DNA of 64,000 bases, taken from Micromonospora zingiberis (lineage in GTDB: Bacteria; Actinomycetota; Actinomycetes; Mycobacteriales; Micromonosporaceae). Position 1 is the stretch's first letter. Every line of letters starts with the position of its first letter. The translations under genes were made by a program, and so were the position numbers. Under the pieces are notes generated by a model, which searched no databases, was not told the DNA's origin, and was given only the letters and a program-made list of their open reading frames with translations. Location of the stretch: assembly GCF_004331455.1 (NCBI RefSeq), contig NZ_SJJR01000001.1:372001-436000 (forward strand), given 5' to 3'. Shown here in pieces: positions 25,855 through 37,282 of the stretch.

Positions 25855-27939
25855 TCAGGGCGTGGCCACCTCGAAGCGCCGCACCGTCACCGCGCCACCC
25901 AGTGCCTGGGTCGCGTGGTTGAAAATGGCGAACCGGTACCCCATGAAGAACGTCCAGTTGTTGTTGAGCGTCAGGGCGTTGCCCAACGAGACGAAGTTGA
26001 CGCCGTCGGTGCTGTACGAGAAGCGTGCCTGCCGGCCGGAGCCGGGTCTGATGTCGGCGTTGGCCCGCAACCAGATCCGCCCGCCGGAGACCGCCGCACT
26101 GGCGATCTCGCTGCCGGTACTGGTGGTGTCCCAGTTGGTGTTCATGTTCAGCCCGTTGGTCATCACGACCCGGGTCGCCCCGTTGTCACGTCTGACCCCG
26201 ATCCAGGCCGAGGCGTCCCGCAGCATGGCCAGCCCGGTCCGGTCGCCGTCGCGCATCGTCGAGTAGTCCAGCTCGACGGTCGCCGTGGACGTCGGGCCCT
26301 GGATGCGGTGGGTGATCGTGTTGCGAGCCCGGTAGAGGTCGTTGGTGACCGTGGCGGTTTGCAGGCGCAGCCCGTTGTTCACCGACCACCTGCTGTTGTC
26401 CGGGTTGTGGTTCCACTCATACTGCGGGCCGAGGGTGGTGCCGGCGAAGGTGTCGGCGCCGATGAGCGACTTGACCGGACGCAGCGGGAGCGGGTTGGGG
26501 TAGTTCACGCCCCAGGCGCCGTTGACCGTCTGCACCTGCGGCCAACCGTCGGCGGTCCAGGTGATCGGCGCGAGGGTGGGCATCCGTCCGCCCGGGTACG
26601 CGTCGGTGAAGGCCATGTAGTACCAGGAGCCGTTCGGCAGCTGCACCAGTCCGCCCTGGTGCGGCACCCCACCGCCGGAGATCGGGCCCTGCATGTTGAG
26701 CAGCACCTGCCGCTGCTCGTACGGGCCGAAGGGTCCGTTCGTCGACTTGAGCACGTACTGGCCGTTCGCGGGGCGGGTCAGCCAGATGTAGTAGGCGCCG
26801 TTGCGCTTGTAGAACCGGGCGCCCTCCAGGGTGCCGATGCTCGACGGCGTCTGGTAGACCTGCTGGGACCGCACCTGGGTGCGCCCGTCGGCGGAGAGCT
26901 GCGCCACGCTGATGGTGCCGTTGCCGTACGCGACGTACATGGTGTCGTTGTCGTCGATCAGCATGCCGGCGTCGTAGTAGCAGTTCGGGAGGGTGGCGTG
27001 CCGGCTCCAGGTGCCGTCCACGGCCGAGGCGGTGTAGATGTGGGTCTGCGAGAAGCCGATGCAGCCGGCCCAGTAGTACGTCCGGTTGCTCTGCCGGTAA
27101 GCGAGTGTCGAGGCCCAGATGCCTTCCACGTACGCCTGTTGCCCACTGGGCAGGTCGTACTTGGTGCCGAAGTCCAACCTGGGCACCGAGTGCCCGGCGA
27201 ACTCCCAGTTCACCAGGTCCCAGGAGCGCAGGATCGGCGCACCCGGTGAGTAGTGCATCGTGGAGGCGGTCATGTAGTAGACGTCGCCGACCCGGATCAC
27301 CTCGACGTCCGCGAAGTCCTGCCAGACCACCGGGTTGGTGAAGTTTCCGCCGGGGGTGCCGGGGTTGTCGCCGACGCGGACCAGCTGCCACTGCTGGTGG
27401 CTGCCGTTGAAGTCGTCGTACTGCACGATGTTGCCGCCGTCGGCGGTCGAGGCGCTCTGCACCTCCATCACCTTGTTCGAGTTCCGGTTGATCAACCGGA
27501 CGTAGCCACCGTCGGAATCGGCCAGCCGGAACTGCTGGTTCGTCCCGTTGTGATCAGCCCACTGCACGATCGACGCACCGTTCGCCGTGGAGAAGTTGTG
27601 AACGTCCAGCACCTTGCCCGAATGCCGCGACTTCAACCGGTAGTAGCCACCACCGGAGTCCACGAACTGCCACTGCTGCTGATTGCCGTTGTTCCGCGTC
27701 CACTGCGTGATCCGCGCCCCGTCCGTGGTGGCCAGGTTGTACAGATCCAACGCCTTACCGCTGTTCCGGTTGACCAACACGTACCAGGCGTTGGTGTCCA
27801 CCGTCGCCGCCGAAGCCGGCGTGGGTGCCACCGCCACCAACGTGCCGCCCACCACCACCGCCGCCACCGCGGCGCACAGCCGCGACCACCACCCGCGCCC
27901 ACGCGGCGCGGGTCCTGAGACCTCGCCAATGGCAACCAT
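25855..27939 (-). CDS. Secreted GH43 enzyme with N-terminal beta-trefoil (CBM13-like) and C-terminal beta-sandwich
   Basis: The protein has 694 residues from the ATG at 27939, which follows GAAGGAGGATC. A signal peptide ends near residue 44 (TPASAA). Three ricin-type repeats (YVLVNRNSGKALDL and relatives, residues about 50-190) come first. The GH43 propeller (about 200-490) has DFADVEVIR as general-base region, YDAGMLIDD for the pKa aspartate and LEGARFYKR for the acid. A C-terminal jelly-roll of about 190 residues follows, as in GH43_12-like beta-xylosidase/arabinofuranosidases. Trefoil-first order is the reverse of the other trefoil enzymes here. Two LacI-type operators precede it. Confidence 0.88.
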   Translation of the reverse strand: MVAIGEVSGPAPRGRGWWSRLCAAVAAVVVGGTLVAVAPTPASAATVDTNAWYVLVNRNSGKALDLYNLATTDGARITQWTRNNGNQQQWQFVDSGGGYYRLKSRHSGKVLDVHNFSTANGASIVQWADHNGTNQQFRLADSDGGYVRLINRNSNKVMEVQSASTADGGNIVQYDDFNGSHQQWQLVRVGDNPGTPGGNFTNPVVWQDFADVEVIRVGDVYYMTASTMHYSPGAPILRSWDLVNWEFAGHSVPRLDFGTKYDLPSGQQAYVEGIWASTLAYRQSNRTYYWAGCIGFSQTHIYTASAVDGTWSRHATLPNCYYDAGMLIDDNDTMYVAYGNGTISVAQLSADGRTQVRSQQVYQTPSSIGTLEGARFYKRNGAYYIWLTRPANGQYVLKSTNGPFGPYEQRQVLLNMQGPISGGGVPHQGGLVQLPNGSWYYMAFTDAYPGGRMPTLAPITWTADGWPQVQTVNGAWGVNYPNPLPLRPVKSLIGADTFAGTTLGPQYEWNHNPDNSRWSVNNGLRLQTATVTNDLYRARNTITHRIQGPTSTATVELDYSTMRDGDRTGLAMLRDASAWIGVRRDNGATRVVMTNGLNMNTNWDTTSTGSEIASAAVSGGRIWLRANADIRPGSGRQARFSYSTDGVNFVSLGNALTLNNNWTFFMGYRFAIFNHATQALGGAVTVRRFEVATP

Positions 27940-28020
27940 GATCCTCCTTCAGGAATGCAGAGCCGTACGACCGGGGGGACGGCCTCCACTGCGGCGAGCG
28001 CCATGATGATCTTCGTTCAG

Positions 28021-28162
28021 GCATGTGATCGCTAACATGCAGCCCCTCGCCCTGGGGATGAATGCGAGATCATTTGCTGAGAAGAGACGCGAGCGGCCCG
28101 GCCAGCCACAGATATCGTCCGTCTTCACTATCGACTGTGAGCGATAACACGCCGTTAGTCAA
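28021..28162 (-). promoter_or_regulatory. Promoter with two LacI-type operators, GH43/trefoil gene
   Basis: Reading leftward, TTGACT (28162-28157) is a good -35. The operator at 28136-28149 (TGTGAGCGATAACA on the plus strand) fills the spacer and -10 region. A second operator, TGTGATCGCTAACA at 28024-28037 inside a longer dyad GCATG...CATGC (28021-28040), lies downstream of the start and could act as a roadblock or looping partner. Confidence 0.7.
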
Positions 28163-28431
28163 GACGTAACATCCACCGGGCGACGGCGGGGCGAAGGACG
28201 CGGACGACCGAGCCGTACGGGCTGTCGAGTCACGCGCGCGAAGGGCAATCCGCGTCCCGGCCGGCGGCAAGTGGCGGGTCGGACGGCGGTGGGCGCAGCG
28301 GCGCCCCGGCCGGCGGGTGGCGGGCCAGGGGCGCGGCGCGGCGCGGCAGCCAGCGGACCGCGAGCTGCCGCCACGGCGTACCGGGCCGGGCCGCCGGAGC
28401 GGCAGACCCGGCACGCCGGGCAGGATCGTGC
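28163..28431. other. GC-rich gap after araA
   Basis: I find no gene and no perfect hairpin here. It separates the end of the arabinose operon from the upstream side of the GH43 promoter. Confidence 0.4.
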
Positions 28432-29934
28432 TCAGAAACCCCGGGCGAGCCGGTAGTAGGCCTGGTTCCACCGCAGTTCGTTGGCGAAGCGGCGGGGTTC
28501 GGTGTCGGCGTCGATGACCACCAGTTCGGTTCGGACCATCTCGGCCAGGTCGTGCAGTTCCTCCACGCCCACCGCCTGGGACAGTACGGTGTGGTGCGGA
28601 GCGCCCGCGGTGATCCACGCCTCGGCCGAGCCGGCCAGGTGCGGGCGGGGCCGCCAGACGGCCCGGGCCACCGGAAGCCGGCGCAGCGGCTGCGGCGGCG
28701 GGACCACGTCGACCTCGTTGGCGACCAGCCGGAACCGCTCGCCCATGTCGGCCAGGCCGAGCACCACCGCCGGGCCGGGCTCGGCGTCGAAGACCAGCCG
28801 GACCGGGTCCTCCCGGCCACCGATGCCCAACGGGTGGATCTCGACGTTCGGCACCCCGGCGGCGATCGTCGGGCAGACCTCGAGCATGTGTGCGCCGAGG
28901 ATCAGCTCCTCGCCCGGCGTGAGGTCGTAGGTGTAGTCCTCCATGAAGGAGGTGCCGCCGTCGGCGCCGACCGCCATCGCCTTGACCGTGTGCACCAGCA
29001 CGGAGGTCTTCCAGTCCCCCTCACCGCCGAAGCCGTACCCGTCGGCCATCAGCCGCTGCACCGCGATGCCGGGCAGTTGCCGCAGGCCGCCAAGGTCCTC
29101 GAAGTTCGTGGTGAAGGCGCGGAAACCGCCGGCGTCCAGGAAGGTACGCAGACCCAGTTCGATCCGGGCGGCGTAGCGCAGCGAGTCGTGCCGATCGCCG
29201 CCGGGCCGCAACTCGGCGGCCACCCGGAAGGTGTCGTCGTACTCCTTGACCAGGTCGTCGATCTGCGCCTCGGCCACCTCGTCGACCGCCCGGACCAGGT
29301 CGTTGACCCCGTAGGTGTTGACCGACACGCCGAAGCGCAGTTCCGCCTCCACCTTGTCGCCCTCGGTCACCGCGACGTCGCGCATGTTGTCGCCGAACCG
29401 GGCCAGGCGCAGCGAACGCATCGCCGACCAGCCGATCGCCGCCCGGGTCCAGGCGCCGACGCGGGAGACCACCCGGGGGTCGGTGACGTGGCCGGCGACC
29501 GTCTTGCGGGCCACCCCGAGCCGGGTCTGGATGAACCCGAACTCCCGGTCGCCGTGGGCGGCCTGGTTCAGGTTCATGAAGTCCATGTCGATGTCGTGCC
29601 ACGGCAGCTCGACGTTGGCCTGCGTGTGCAGGTGCAGCAGCGGCGTACGCAGTGCGTCCAGGCCGGTGATCCACATCTTGGCCGGCGAGAAGGTGTGCAT
29701 CCAGGCGATGATCCCGACCGCCCCTTGCACCGCGGCATCCTGGCAGACCTTCAGGATGTCGGCGCTGGTGGTCAGGACCGGCTTCCAGACCACCCGGGCG
29801 GGAATGTGCGGCGAGTCGTCGAGCAGGGCGGCGATCTGACGGGACTGCTCGGCCACCTGCCGGAGGGTGTCCTCGCCGTACATCGCCTGGCTTCCGGTGA
29901 GGAACCAGACCTCGGGTTCAGGTTGTGCTGCCAT
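28432..29934 (-). CDS. araA: L-arabinose isomerase
   Basis: The protein has 500 residues, the normal AraA length. It opens with [19 protein letters not shown] and contains the conserved [35 protein letters not shown] (shown in part: [14 protein letters not shown]) and [12 protein letters not shown] segments, which include the manganese ligands. It converts L-arabinose to L-ribulose in the cytosol. It is the last gene of the leftward operon, 27 bp after the permease gene, so the operon order is araB-araD-transporter-araA. Confidence 0.97.
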   Translation of the reverse strand: MAAQPEPEVWFLTGSQAMYGEDTLRQVAEQSRQIAALLDDSPHIPARVVWKPVLTTSADILKVCQDAAVQGAVGIIAWMHTFSPAKMWITGLDALRTPLLHLHTQANVELPWHDIDMDFMNLNQAAHGDREFGFIQTRLGVARKTVAGHVTDPRVVSRVGAWTRAAIGWSAMRSLRLARFGDNMRDVAVTEGDKVEAELRFGVSVNTYGVNDLVRAVDEVAEAQIDDLVKEYDDTFRVAAELRPGGDRHDSLRYAARIELGLRTFLDAGGFRAFTTNFEDLGGLRQLPGIAVQRLMADGYGFGGEGDWKTSVLVHTVKAMAVGADGGTSFMEDYTYDLTPGEELILGAHMLEVCPTIAAGVPNVEIHPLGIGGREDPVRLVFDAEPGPAVVLGLADMGERFRLVANEVDVVPPPQPLRRLPVARAVWRPRPHLAGSAEAWITAGAPHHTVLSQAVGVEELHDLAEMVRTELVVIDADTEPRRFANELRWNQAYYRLARGF

Positions 29935-29961
29935 GGGAGTTGCCTTCCGCGAGAGGGGCGG

Positions 29962-30951
29962 TCACTTGTAGCGGATGCCGATGAGGCGCTGGAAAAGGAT
30001 GAACGCGAAGAGCAGCCCTCCGATCACGATCTTGGTCCACCAGGAGTTGAGGCTGCCGTCGAACGTGATCAGCGCCTGGATCACGCCGAGCACGAGCACA
30101 CCGAGCACGGTGCCGAAGACGTAGCCCGAGCCACCGGTGAGGACCGTTCCACCGATCACCACCGCCGCGATCACGTCGAGTTCCATCCCGACCGCGATCA
30201 GCGGTGCCCCGGAAAGCGTGTAGAAGGACAGCAGGATCCCGCCGATCGCCGAGCACAACCCGCTGATGGTGTAGACCGCGATCCGGGTACGCGCCACCGG
30301 CAGGCCCATCAGCAGCGCCGACTGCGGGTTGCCGCCGATGGCGTACACGTTGCGCCCCAACCGGGTGTACGCCAGCACGTACGCCGCGACCAGGACCACC
30401 GCCAAGGTGATCAGCACGCCGATCGAGACGAAGTTGCCCCGCGGGTCACCGATCCGGTGCTGGGCCATCGTGGTCCAGAAACCGTCGGTGATCGGGATCG
30501 ACGAGGAGCTGATGAACGTACACATCCCCCGGGCGAAGAACATCCCGGCCAGGGTGACGATGAACGGTTGGATGTCGAAGAAGTGGATCGCACAGCCCAT
30601 CAGGAACCCGAGGGCCGGCCCGATGAGCAGCGCGATGACCAGCACCAGCAACGCCGGCAGGCCCGACTGGAGCAACCACGCCGAGACCATCGCGGTCATC
30701 GCGACCACCGAGCCGACCGACAGGTCGATGCCACCGGTGAGGATCACGAAGGTCATCCCGACGGCCACCACGAGCAGGAAGCCGTAGTCGATGAAGATGT
30801 TGAAGATGACCTGGACGTTGGAGAAGGCGCGGTACTGGGATACCCCGATGCTGTACATCACCAGCAACAGGGCGAGGGTGACCAGCACCGGCACGTGCCG
30901 CCGGGGCAGCCGCGCCCAGCTCGGGCCGGTGGTCAGCGAACTCGTGGTCAC
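29962..30951 (-). CDS. yjfF: Furanose-type ABC importer permease (YjfF-like)
   Basis: The protein has 329 residues with about nine helices. The GTG start overlaps the stop of the preceding permease gene (GTGA). The CUT2 permease signature [14 protein letters not shown] and the EAA-like loop NVYAIGGNPQSALLMGL are present. The sequence style (YSIGVSQYRAFSNVQVIFNIFIDYG) matches E. coli YjfF, the second permease of the galactofuranose importer. In an ara operon, L-arabinofuranose is the likely cargo. Confidence 0.85.
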   Translation of the reverse strand: MTTSSLTTGPSWARLPRRHVPVLVTLALLLVMYSIGVSQYRAFSNVQVIFNIFIDYGFLLVVAVGMTFVILTGGIDLSVGSVVAMTAMVSAWLLQSGLPALLVLVIALLIGPALGFLMGCAIHFFDIQPFIVTLAGMFFARGMCTFISSSSIPITDGFWTTMAQHRIGDPRGNFVSIGVLITLAVVLVAAYVLAYTRLGRNVYAIGGNPQSALLMGLPVARTRIAVYTISGLCSAIGGILLSFYTLSGAPLIAVGMELDVIAAVVIGGTVLTGGSGYVFGTVLGVLVLGVIQALITFDGSLNSWWTKIVIGGLLFAFILFQRLIGIRYK

Positions 30952-32008
30952 GCCGTCACCTCTTCCTTCTGTCGCGGCTGCGCCGGGGCCGCCGGGGGCG
31001 GGGTGCCGCGCCCGCGCCGGCCGAACTTGGCGCGGAAGGCCGGTGCCTGGATGAGACAGACGGCGATGACGACCACCGCCTTGAACAGCAGTGCCGTCTG
31101 CGGGGAGATGTTCATGGCGTACACCGTCGTGGTGAGAGTCTGGATGATCAGTGCGCCGACGATGGTGCCGCTGAGGTAGAACCGGCCGCCGGCCAAGGAC
31201 GTGCCGCCGATGACGACGGCGAGGATCGCGTCGAGTTCCACCCAGAGACCGGCGTTGTTGCCGTCGGCGCTGGACACGTTCGCGGTCATCATGAAGCCGG
31301 CGACGGCGGCGCAGGCGGCGCTGACCACGTAGACGAGGAAGACCATCCGGGACGACCGGATGCCGGCCAGCCGGCTGGCCTCGCGGTTGCCACCCACCGA
31401 CTCGATGATCATGCCGAGGGCGGTGCGGCGGGTGAGCGCCGCGACGAGCAGGGCCGCGCCCAACGCGATGAAGATCGCCAGCGGCAGGGTCAGGAAGTGC
31501 CCCAGCCCGATCGCCCGGTACGGCCCGGAGTTGATGGTGATGATCTGGCCCTCGGTGACCAGCTGCGCCAGTCCCCGACCGGCCACCATGAGGATCAGCG
31601 TGGCGATGATCGGCTGGATGCCGATCACGGAGACCAGCACACCGTTCCAGGCGCCGAGCACGAGCGCGGCGCCGAGCGCCATGGCGAGCGCGGTGAAGAC
31701 GGTGACCAGGCTGTTCTGGTCCGACGCCTCGCTGATGTGCAGACAGGCGATGGCACCGCTGATGGCGCAGATCGAGCCGACCGACAGGTCGATGCCGCCG
31801 GTGGCGATGACCAGGGTCATGCCCAGCCCGACCAGGATCAGCGGGGCGCTCAACCGGAGGATGTCGATCGGGGTGCCGTAGAGGTGCCCGTTGTTGACCT
31901 CGACGGCCAGGAAGCCGGGACGGTAGATCGTGTTCGCCACCACCATCACGGCGAGGACGGCCAACGGCCAGAACAGCCGGTGACTCAAGATCGGCTTTAG
32001 ACGCTCGC

Positions 32009-32012
<4 letters not shown>
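30948..32012 (-). CDS. ytfT: Furanose-type ABC importer permease (YtfT-like)
   Basis: The protein has 354 residues, a CUT2-family permease with GGIDLSVGSICAISG and the loop IESVGGNREASRLAGI. Its GTG start overlaps the ATPase stop by 4 bp and its own stop overlaps the next GTG by 4 bp, so the three transporter genes are translationally coupled. The C terminus is a short Pro-rich, charged tail. With YjfF it forms the heterodimeric membrane channel typical of the YtfQRT-YjfF system. Confidence 0.85.
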
Positions 32013-33550
<1,538 letters not shown>

Positions 33551-33607
33551 CCCATCAGACCTTCTTCTGGGTTCTGTCGATACGGGGGGCTACGGCGTTC
33601 CCGCGCC

Positions 33608-33726
33608 GTCCGCCCGACCGACCTGTCGGTCGACCGGGCGGACGTGGCACCGGACTGTCGGGCCGCCCAGTCCGTGGGGGAAGTGGGCGACGCGGCGGGG
33701 CCGCCACGTTCAGTGTGGCGACCCCG
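33608..33726 (-). terminator. Two hairpins inside the arabinose operon (attenuating, binding protein over ATPase)
   Basis: Just past the binding-protein stop, CGGGGCCGCCAC (33696-33707) pairs with GTGGCGACCCCG (33715-33726) with one mismatch. Further on, GTCCGCCCG (33608-33616) pairs with CGGGCGGAC (33635-33643) around an inner stem. Such intercistronic structures often stabilise or partly terminate the transcript so that binding protein exceeds ATPase and permease. Confidence 0.6.
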
Positions 33727-33734
33727 GGCGTCGA

Positions 33735-34739
33735 TCAGTACTTGCGGTTGGGCAGGGCCGTCTTGGCCTGCTCCTGGGTGAAGGTGGTCTCCTCGGTCTC
33801 GATCCGCGGCGGCACCTCTTCGCCCGCGTGCACCTTCTTGGCCAGGTCCATCAGCTGAGGACCGAGCAGCGGGCTGCACTCCGCGATGAAGTTGAACTTG
33901 CCGTCGGCCAGGGCCTGCATGCCGTCCTTGACCGCGTCGATGGTGATGATGGTGATGTCCTTGCCGGGCACCTTGCCCGCCGCGGTGATCGCCTCAAGGG
34001 CGCCGAGACCCATGTCGTCGTTGTGCGCGAAGAGCACGTCGATCTTCGGGTGGGCCTTGAGGAACTGCTCCATGACCTGCTTGCCGCCGGCACGGGTGAA
34101 GTCACCCGACTGGGAGGCGATGACCTTCAGCTTGGGGTCGGCGGCGATCGCCTCGCCGAAGCCCTTCTTCCGGTCGTTGGCCGGGGCCGAACCGGTGGTG
34201 CCCTGAAGCTCGACGATGTTGACGTCGCCGGTCGCGTCCTTGGAGTTCTCGACCAGCCACTCCCCCGACAGCCGGCCTTCCTTGACGAAGTCCGAGCCGA
34301 GGAAGGTCTTGTACAGCGACTTGTCGGCCGAGTCCACGGCGCGGTCGGTCAGGATGACCGGGATCCCGGCGTCCTTGGCCTCCTTGAGCACCGTGTCCCA
34401 ACCCGACTCCACCACCGGCGAGAAGGCGATCACGTCGACCTTCTGCTGGATGTAGTTGCGGATGGCCTTGATCTGGTTCTCCTGCTTCTGCTGGGCATCG
34501 TCGAACTTCAGGTCGATGCCGGCTTCGGCAGCCGCTTCCTTGATGGAGTTGGTGTTGGCCGTCCGCCAGCCGCTTTCCGCGCCGACCTGGGAGAAGCCCA
34601 GGACGATCTTGTCGTCACCGCCGCCGCCTCCGGCTCCGGTGTCGCTGTTGCCGCAGGCGGCCACGCTGCCGGCAAGCAGTACGGCGGCGAGCGCCGCGAC
34701 GGCGCGCCGAGGCGCGAGGGACATTCTCATGTTTCTCAT
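33735..34739 (-). CDS. ytfQ: Sugar ABC importer substrate-binding lipoprotein (YtfQ-like)
   Basis: The protein has 334 residues from the ATG at 34739, preceded by GAGGAGATCC. A lipoprotein signal ends in LAGSVAAC, so Cys is lipidated and the protein is anchored outside the membrane. The mature part is a Peripla_BP_4 fold: IVLGFSQVGAESGWRTANTNS is the YtfQ-type opening (shown in part: SQVGAESGWRTANTNS), with ILTDRAVD, AHNDDMGLGALEAI and ECSPLLGPQL later. These match the galactofuranose/arabinofuranose binding group and not AraF. Its position between araD and ytfR supports arabinofuranose. Confidence 0.88.
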   Translation of the reverse strand: MRNMRMSLAPRRAVAALAAVLLAGSVAACGNSDTGAGGGGGDDKIVLGFSQVGAESGWRTANTNSIKEAAAEAGIDLKFDDAQQKQENQIKAIRNYIQQKVDVIAFSPVVESGWDTVLKEAKDAGIPVILTDRAVDSADKSLYKTFLGSDFVKEGRLSGEWLVENSKDATGDVNIVELQGTTGSAPANDRKKGFGEAIAADPKLKVIASQSGDFTRAGGKQVMEQFLKAHPKIDVLFAHNDDMGLGALEAITAAGKVPGKDITIITIDAVKDGMQALADGKFNFIAECSPLLGPQLMDLAKKVHAGEEVPPRIETEETTFTQEQAKTALPNRKY

Positions 34740-34865
34740 CGGATCTCCTCGGGTGTGCGGGTCCGCGTCGCCCACCGGGGCGGGCGACGCGGGGTACTGG
34801 TGGTGTGGATCCTGTGCAGGGTGGTGCGAATCTGGTCGTGGGCCGATGGTGAGCCCGCGACCCGG

Positions 34866-35540
34866 CTAGGTGGTCGCCGGAGGCGACGGACGTTGGCCGT
34901 AGACGTTCTGGTAGCGGTCGTAGAGGGCGTCGATGTCGGCCTGCGCCATCGGCACCGGTTGCCCGAGCGCACGCGCCAGGTGCGCGGTCCGGGCGACGTC
35001 CTCGCACATCACCGCGGCCTTGACCGCGGACCGGGCGGAGCGCCCGATGGTGAAGACGCCGTGGTTGCGCATCAGCACCGCCGGCGAACGGTGCCCGGTG
35101 AGGGTGCTGACGATCCCCTTGCCGATGTCGTCGCCGCCGATCAGCGCGAACGGGCCCACCGGGATCTCCCCGCCGAACTCGTCGGCCTGCGCGGTCAGCC
35201 AGCAGGGAATCGACTCGCCGCGGGCCGCCCAGGCGGTCGCGTACGTGCTGTGGGTGTGCACCACCCCGCCCACCTCGGGCATGGCGCGGTAGACGTAGGC
35301 GTGCGCGGCGGTGTCACTCGACGGGGACAACTCGCCCTCGACGGGTACGCCATCGAGGTCGCAGAGCACCATGTTGTCCGCCGCGAGGTCGTCGTAGTCG
35401 ACGCCGCTGGGCTTGATGATCATGAGGTCCCGGCCGGGCACCCGCGCGGAGACGTTCCCCGCCGTCCAGGCCACCAGACCGTAGCGGGTCAGTTCGCCGT
35501 GCAGCCGAGCGACGGTCTCACGCAAATCACGCTCGATCAT
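34866..35540 (-). CDS. araD: L-ribulose-5-phosphate 4-epimerase
   Basis: The protein has 224 residues and is a class II aldolase-fold enzyme. The zinc ligands known for E. coli AraD are visible as D76 (SPSSDTAAH), H95 and H97 (VVHTHSTY) and a third histidine in MRNHGVF (H160). It makes D-xylulose 5-phosphate for the pentose phosphate pathway. The ATG overlaps the araB stop (ATGA), so translation is coupled to the kinase. Confidence 0.95.
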   Translation of the reverse strand: MIERDLRETVARLHGELTRYGLVAWTAGNVSARVPGRDLMIIKPSGVDYDDLAADNMVLCDLDGVPVEGELSPSSDTAAHAYVYRAMPEVGGVVHTHSTYATAWAARGESIPCWLTAQADEFGGEIPVGPFALIGGDDIGKGIVSTLTGHRSPAVLMRNHGVFTIGRSARSAVKAAVMCEDVARTAHLARALGQPVPMAQADIDALYDRYQNVYGQRPSPPATT

Positions 35541-37222
35541 GCGACCACCTCCAGCGCGTTCTCGTTCGTCGCCGCGGTCGACTCCGCAGCCGCGTTCCGG
35601 ATCGCCCGCAGGCGCAGCATCACGTCGTTGGCGCCGCGACCGAAGTGGTCGTGCAGCGTCCGGTACTCGGCGTAGAGGGCGTCGTACGCGCGTACCCGGT
35701 CGGGATCCGGCCGGTAGACCGCCGCGCTCACCCGACCCATCGCCTCCGACGCCTCGTGGATCGAGGGGTACGCGCCGGCGGCCACCGCGGCGTGGATGGC
35801 CGAGCCGAGCGCCGGCCCCTGCGCGGAGCCGATGATGCCCAGCGGCCGGTTCGTGACGTCGGCGTAGATCTGCATCAACAGCTTGTTCGAGGTGAGGCCA
35901 CCGGCGATCACCAGATCGTCGACCGTCACCCCGGCCGCGACGAACGCCTCGATGATCATCCGGGTGCCGTACGCGGTCGCCTCCAGCAACGCCCGGTAGA
36001 TGTCCTCCGGGCGGGTGGCCAGCGTCAGGCCGACGATCATCCCGCTGAGATCGTGGTTGACCAGCAGCGACCGGTTGCCGTTCCACCAGTCCAGCGCGAC
36101 CAGACCGTGGGCGCCGACCGGCTGGGCGGCGGCCAGTTCGGTGAGCCGCTCGTGCGAGGCGAACTCCGCCGGGGCGGCGTGCTCGACGAACCAGCCGAAG
36201 ATGTCGCCGACACCGCTCTGGCCGGCCTCGTAGCCCCAGGCGCCAGCGCTGATGCCGCCGTCGACGACCCCGCACATCCCGGCGACCTCCGCCGGGTGTG
36301 CGCCGTTGACCACGTGGCAGGTGGAGGTGCCCATGATGGCCACCAGTCGGCCCGGGGCGAGCGCCTGCGCCGAGGCGGCGGTGACGTGTGCGTCGACGTT
36401 GCCGACGGCCACCGCGATCCCCTGCGGCAGGCCGGTCCACGCGGCGGCCTGGGCGGTCAGCTCGCCGGCCTTGCCACCCAACGGCATCAGCGGACCGTCG
36501 AGTTTGGCCACGAAGTCACCGAAGTCGGGGTTGAGCGCGGTCAGGTAGTCCGCCGAGGGGTACCTGCCGTCCTGCAGGATGCCCTTGTAACCGGCCGTGC
36601 AGACGTTGCGGGTCTCGACACCGCACAACTGCCAGACGATCCAGTCGGCGGCCTCGACGAAGCGCTCGGCCCGCCGGTAGACCTCCGGGTCCTCCTCCAG
36701 CAGTTGCAGACCCTTGGCGAACTGCCACTCGGCGGAGATCTTGCCGCCGTAGCGGCCGATCCACGGCTCACCGCGCTCGTGGGCCAGTGCGTTGATCCGG
36801 TCGGCGTGCGGCTGGGCGGCGTGGTGCTTCCAGAGCTTGACCCAGGAGTGCGGGCGCTGGCGCAGTTCCGGCACCTCGCACAGTGGCGTGCCGTCGGCGA
36901 GCGTCGGCAGGACGGTGCAGGCGGTGAAGTCGACGCCGATGCCGACCACGTCGTTCGGATCCACTCCGGCGGCCGTCACCGCCGCCGGCACGGCGTACCG
37001 CAGTACGTCGCGGTAGTCCTGCGGGTCCTGCAACGCCCAGTCCGGTGGCAGGGGCGTACCGCCGTCGGGCAGGGCGGAACTGATCACGGCGTTGCGGTAC
37101 TCGTGTACCGCCGTCCCCAGTTCGGCCCCGTCGCGTACGCGGACCACCAGGGCCCGCCCGGACAGGGTCCCGTAGTCGACTCCGACGACATACCGGTCGC
37201 CGACTTCGTCCACACCGCTCAT
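35537..37222 (-). CDS. araB: L-ribulokinase
   Basis: The protein has 561 residues, normal for AraB. The ATG at 37222 is preceded by GGAGGTGAGC. The FGGY-kinase phosphate loop GVDYGTLSGRALVV is at the N terminus and the second motif, AGGLTSNKLLMQIYADV, in the C-terminal domain; IMGTSTCHVV is the conserved hinge strand. It phosphorylates L-ribulose. It is the first gene of the operon and its promoter carries a LacI-type operator 30 bp upstream of the start codon. Confidence 0.95.
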   Translation of the reverse strand: MSGVDEVGDRYVVGVDYGTLSGRALVVRVRDGAELGTAVHEYRNAVISSALPDGGTPLPPDWALQDPQDYRDVLRYAVPAAVTAAGVDPNDVVGIGVDFTACTVLPTLADGTPLCEVPELRQRPHSWVKLWKHHAAQPHADRINALAHERGEPWIGRYGGKISAEWQFAKGLQLLEEDPEVYRRAERFVEAADWIVWQLCGVETRNVCTAGYKGILQDGRYPSADYLTALNPDFGDFVAKLDGPLMPLGGKAGELTAQAAAWTGLPQGIAVAVGNVDAHVTAASAQALAPGRLVAIMGTSTCHVVNGAHPAEVAGMCGVVDGGISAGAWGYEAGQSGVGDIFGWFVEHAAPAEFASHERLTELAAAQPVGAHGLVALDWWNGNRSLLVNHDLSGMIVGLTLATRPEDIYRALLEATAYGTRMIIEAFVAAGVTVDDLVIAGGLTSNKLLMQIYADVTNRPLGIIGSAQGPALGSAIHAAVAAGAYPSIHEASEAMGRVSAAVYRPDPDRVRAYDALYAEYRTLHDHFGRGANDVMLRLRAIRNAAAESTAATNENALEVVA

Positions 37223-37251
37223 GCTCACCTCCGGCCGATGACGGACCTCAG

Positions 37252-37282
37252 TGTTAACGCTCACATCCGGTGCCGTCAAGAC
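37252..37282 (-). promoter_or_regulatory. araB promoter with LacI-type operator over the -10
   Basis: Reading leftward: TTGACG, a 17-bp spacer, then TAACAC. The operator TGTGAGCGTTAACA (minus strand; 37265-37252) covers the end of the spacer and the -10. The arrangement and bases are almost the same as before chvE. Confidence 0.75.

Noticed and set aside
34866..36440. 524-codon fusion of araD with upstream sequence
   Set aside because: The upstream part is the wrong frame of araB; the ATG at 35540 with ATGA overlap gives an AraD of normal length.
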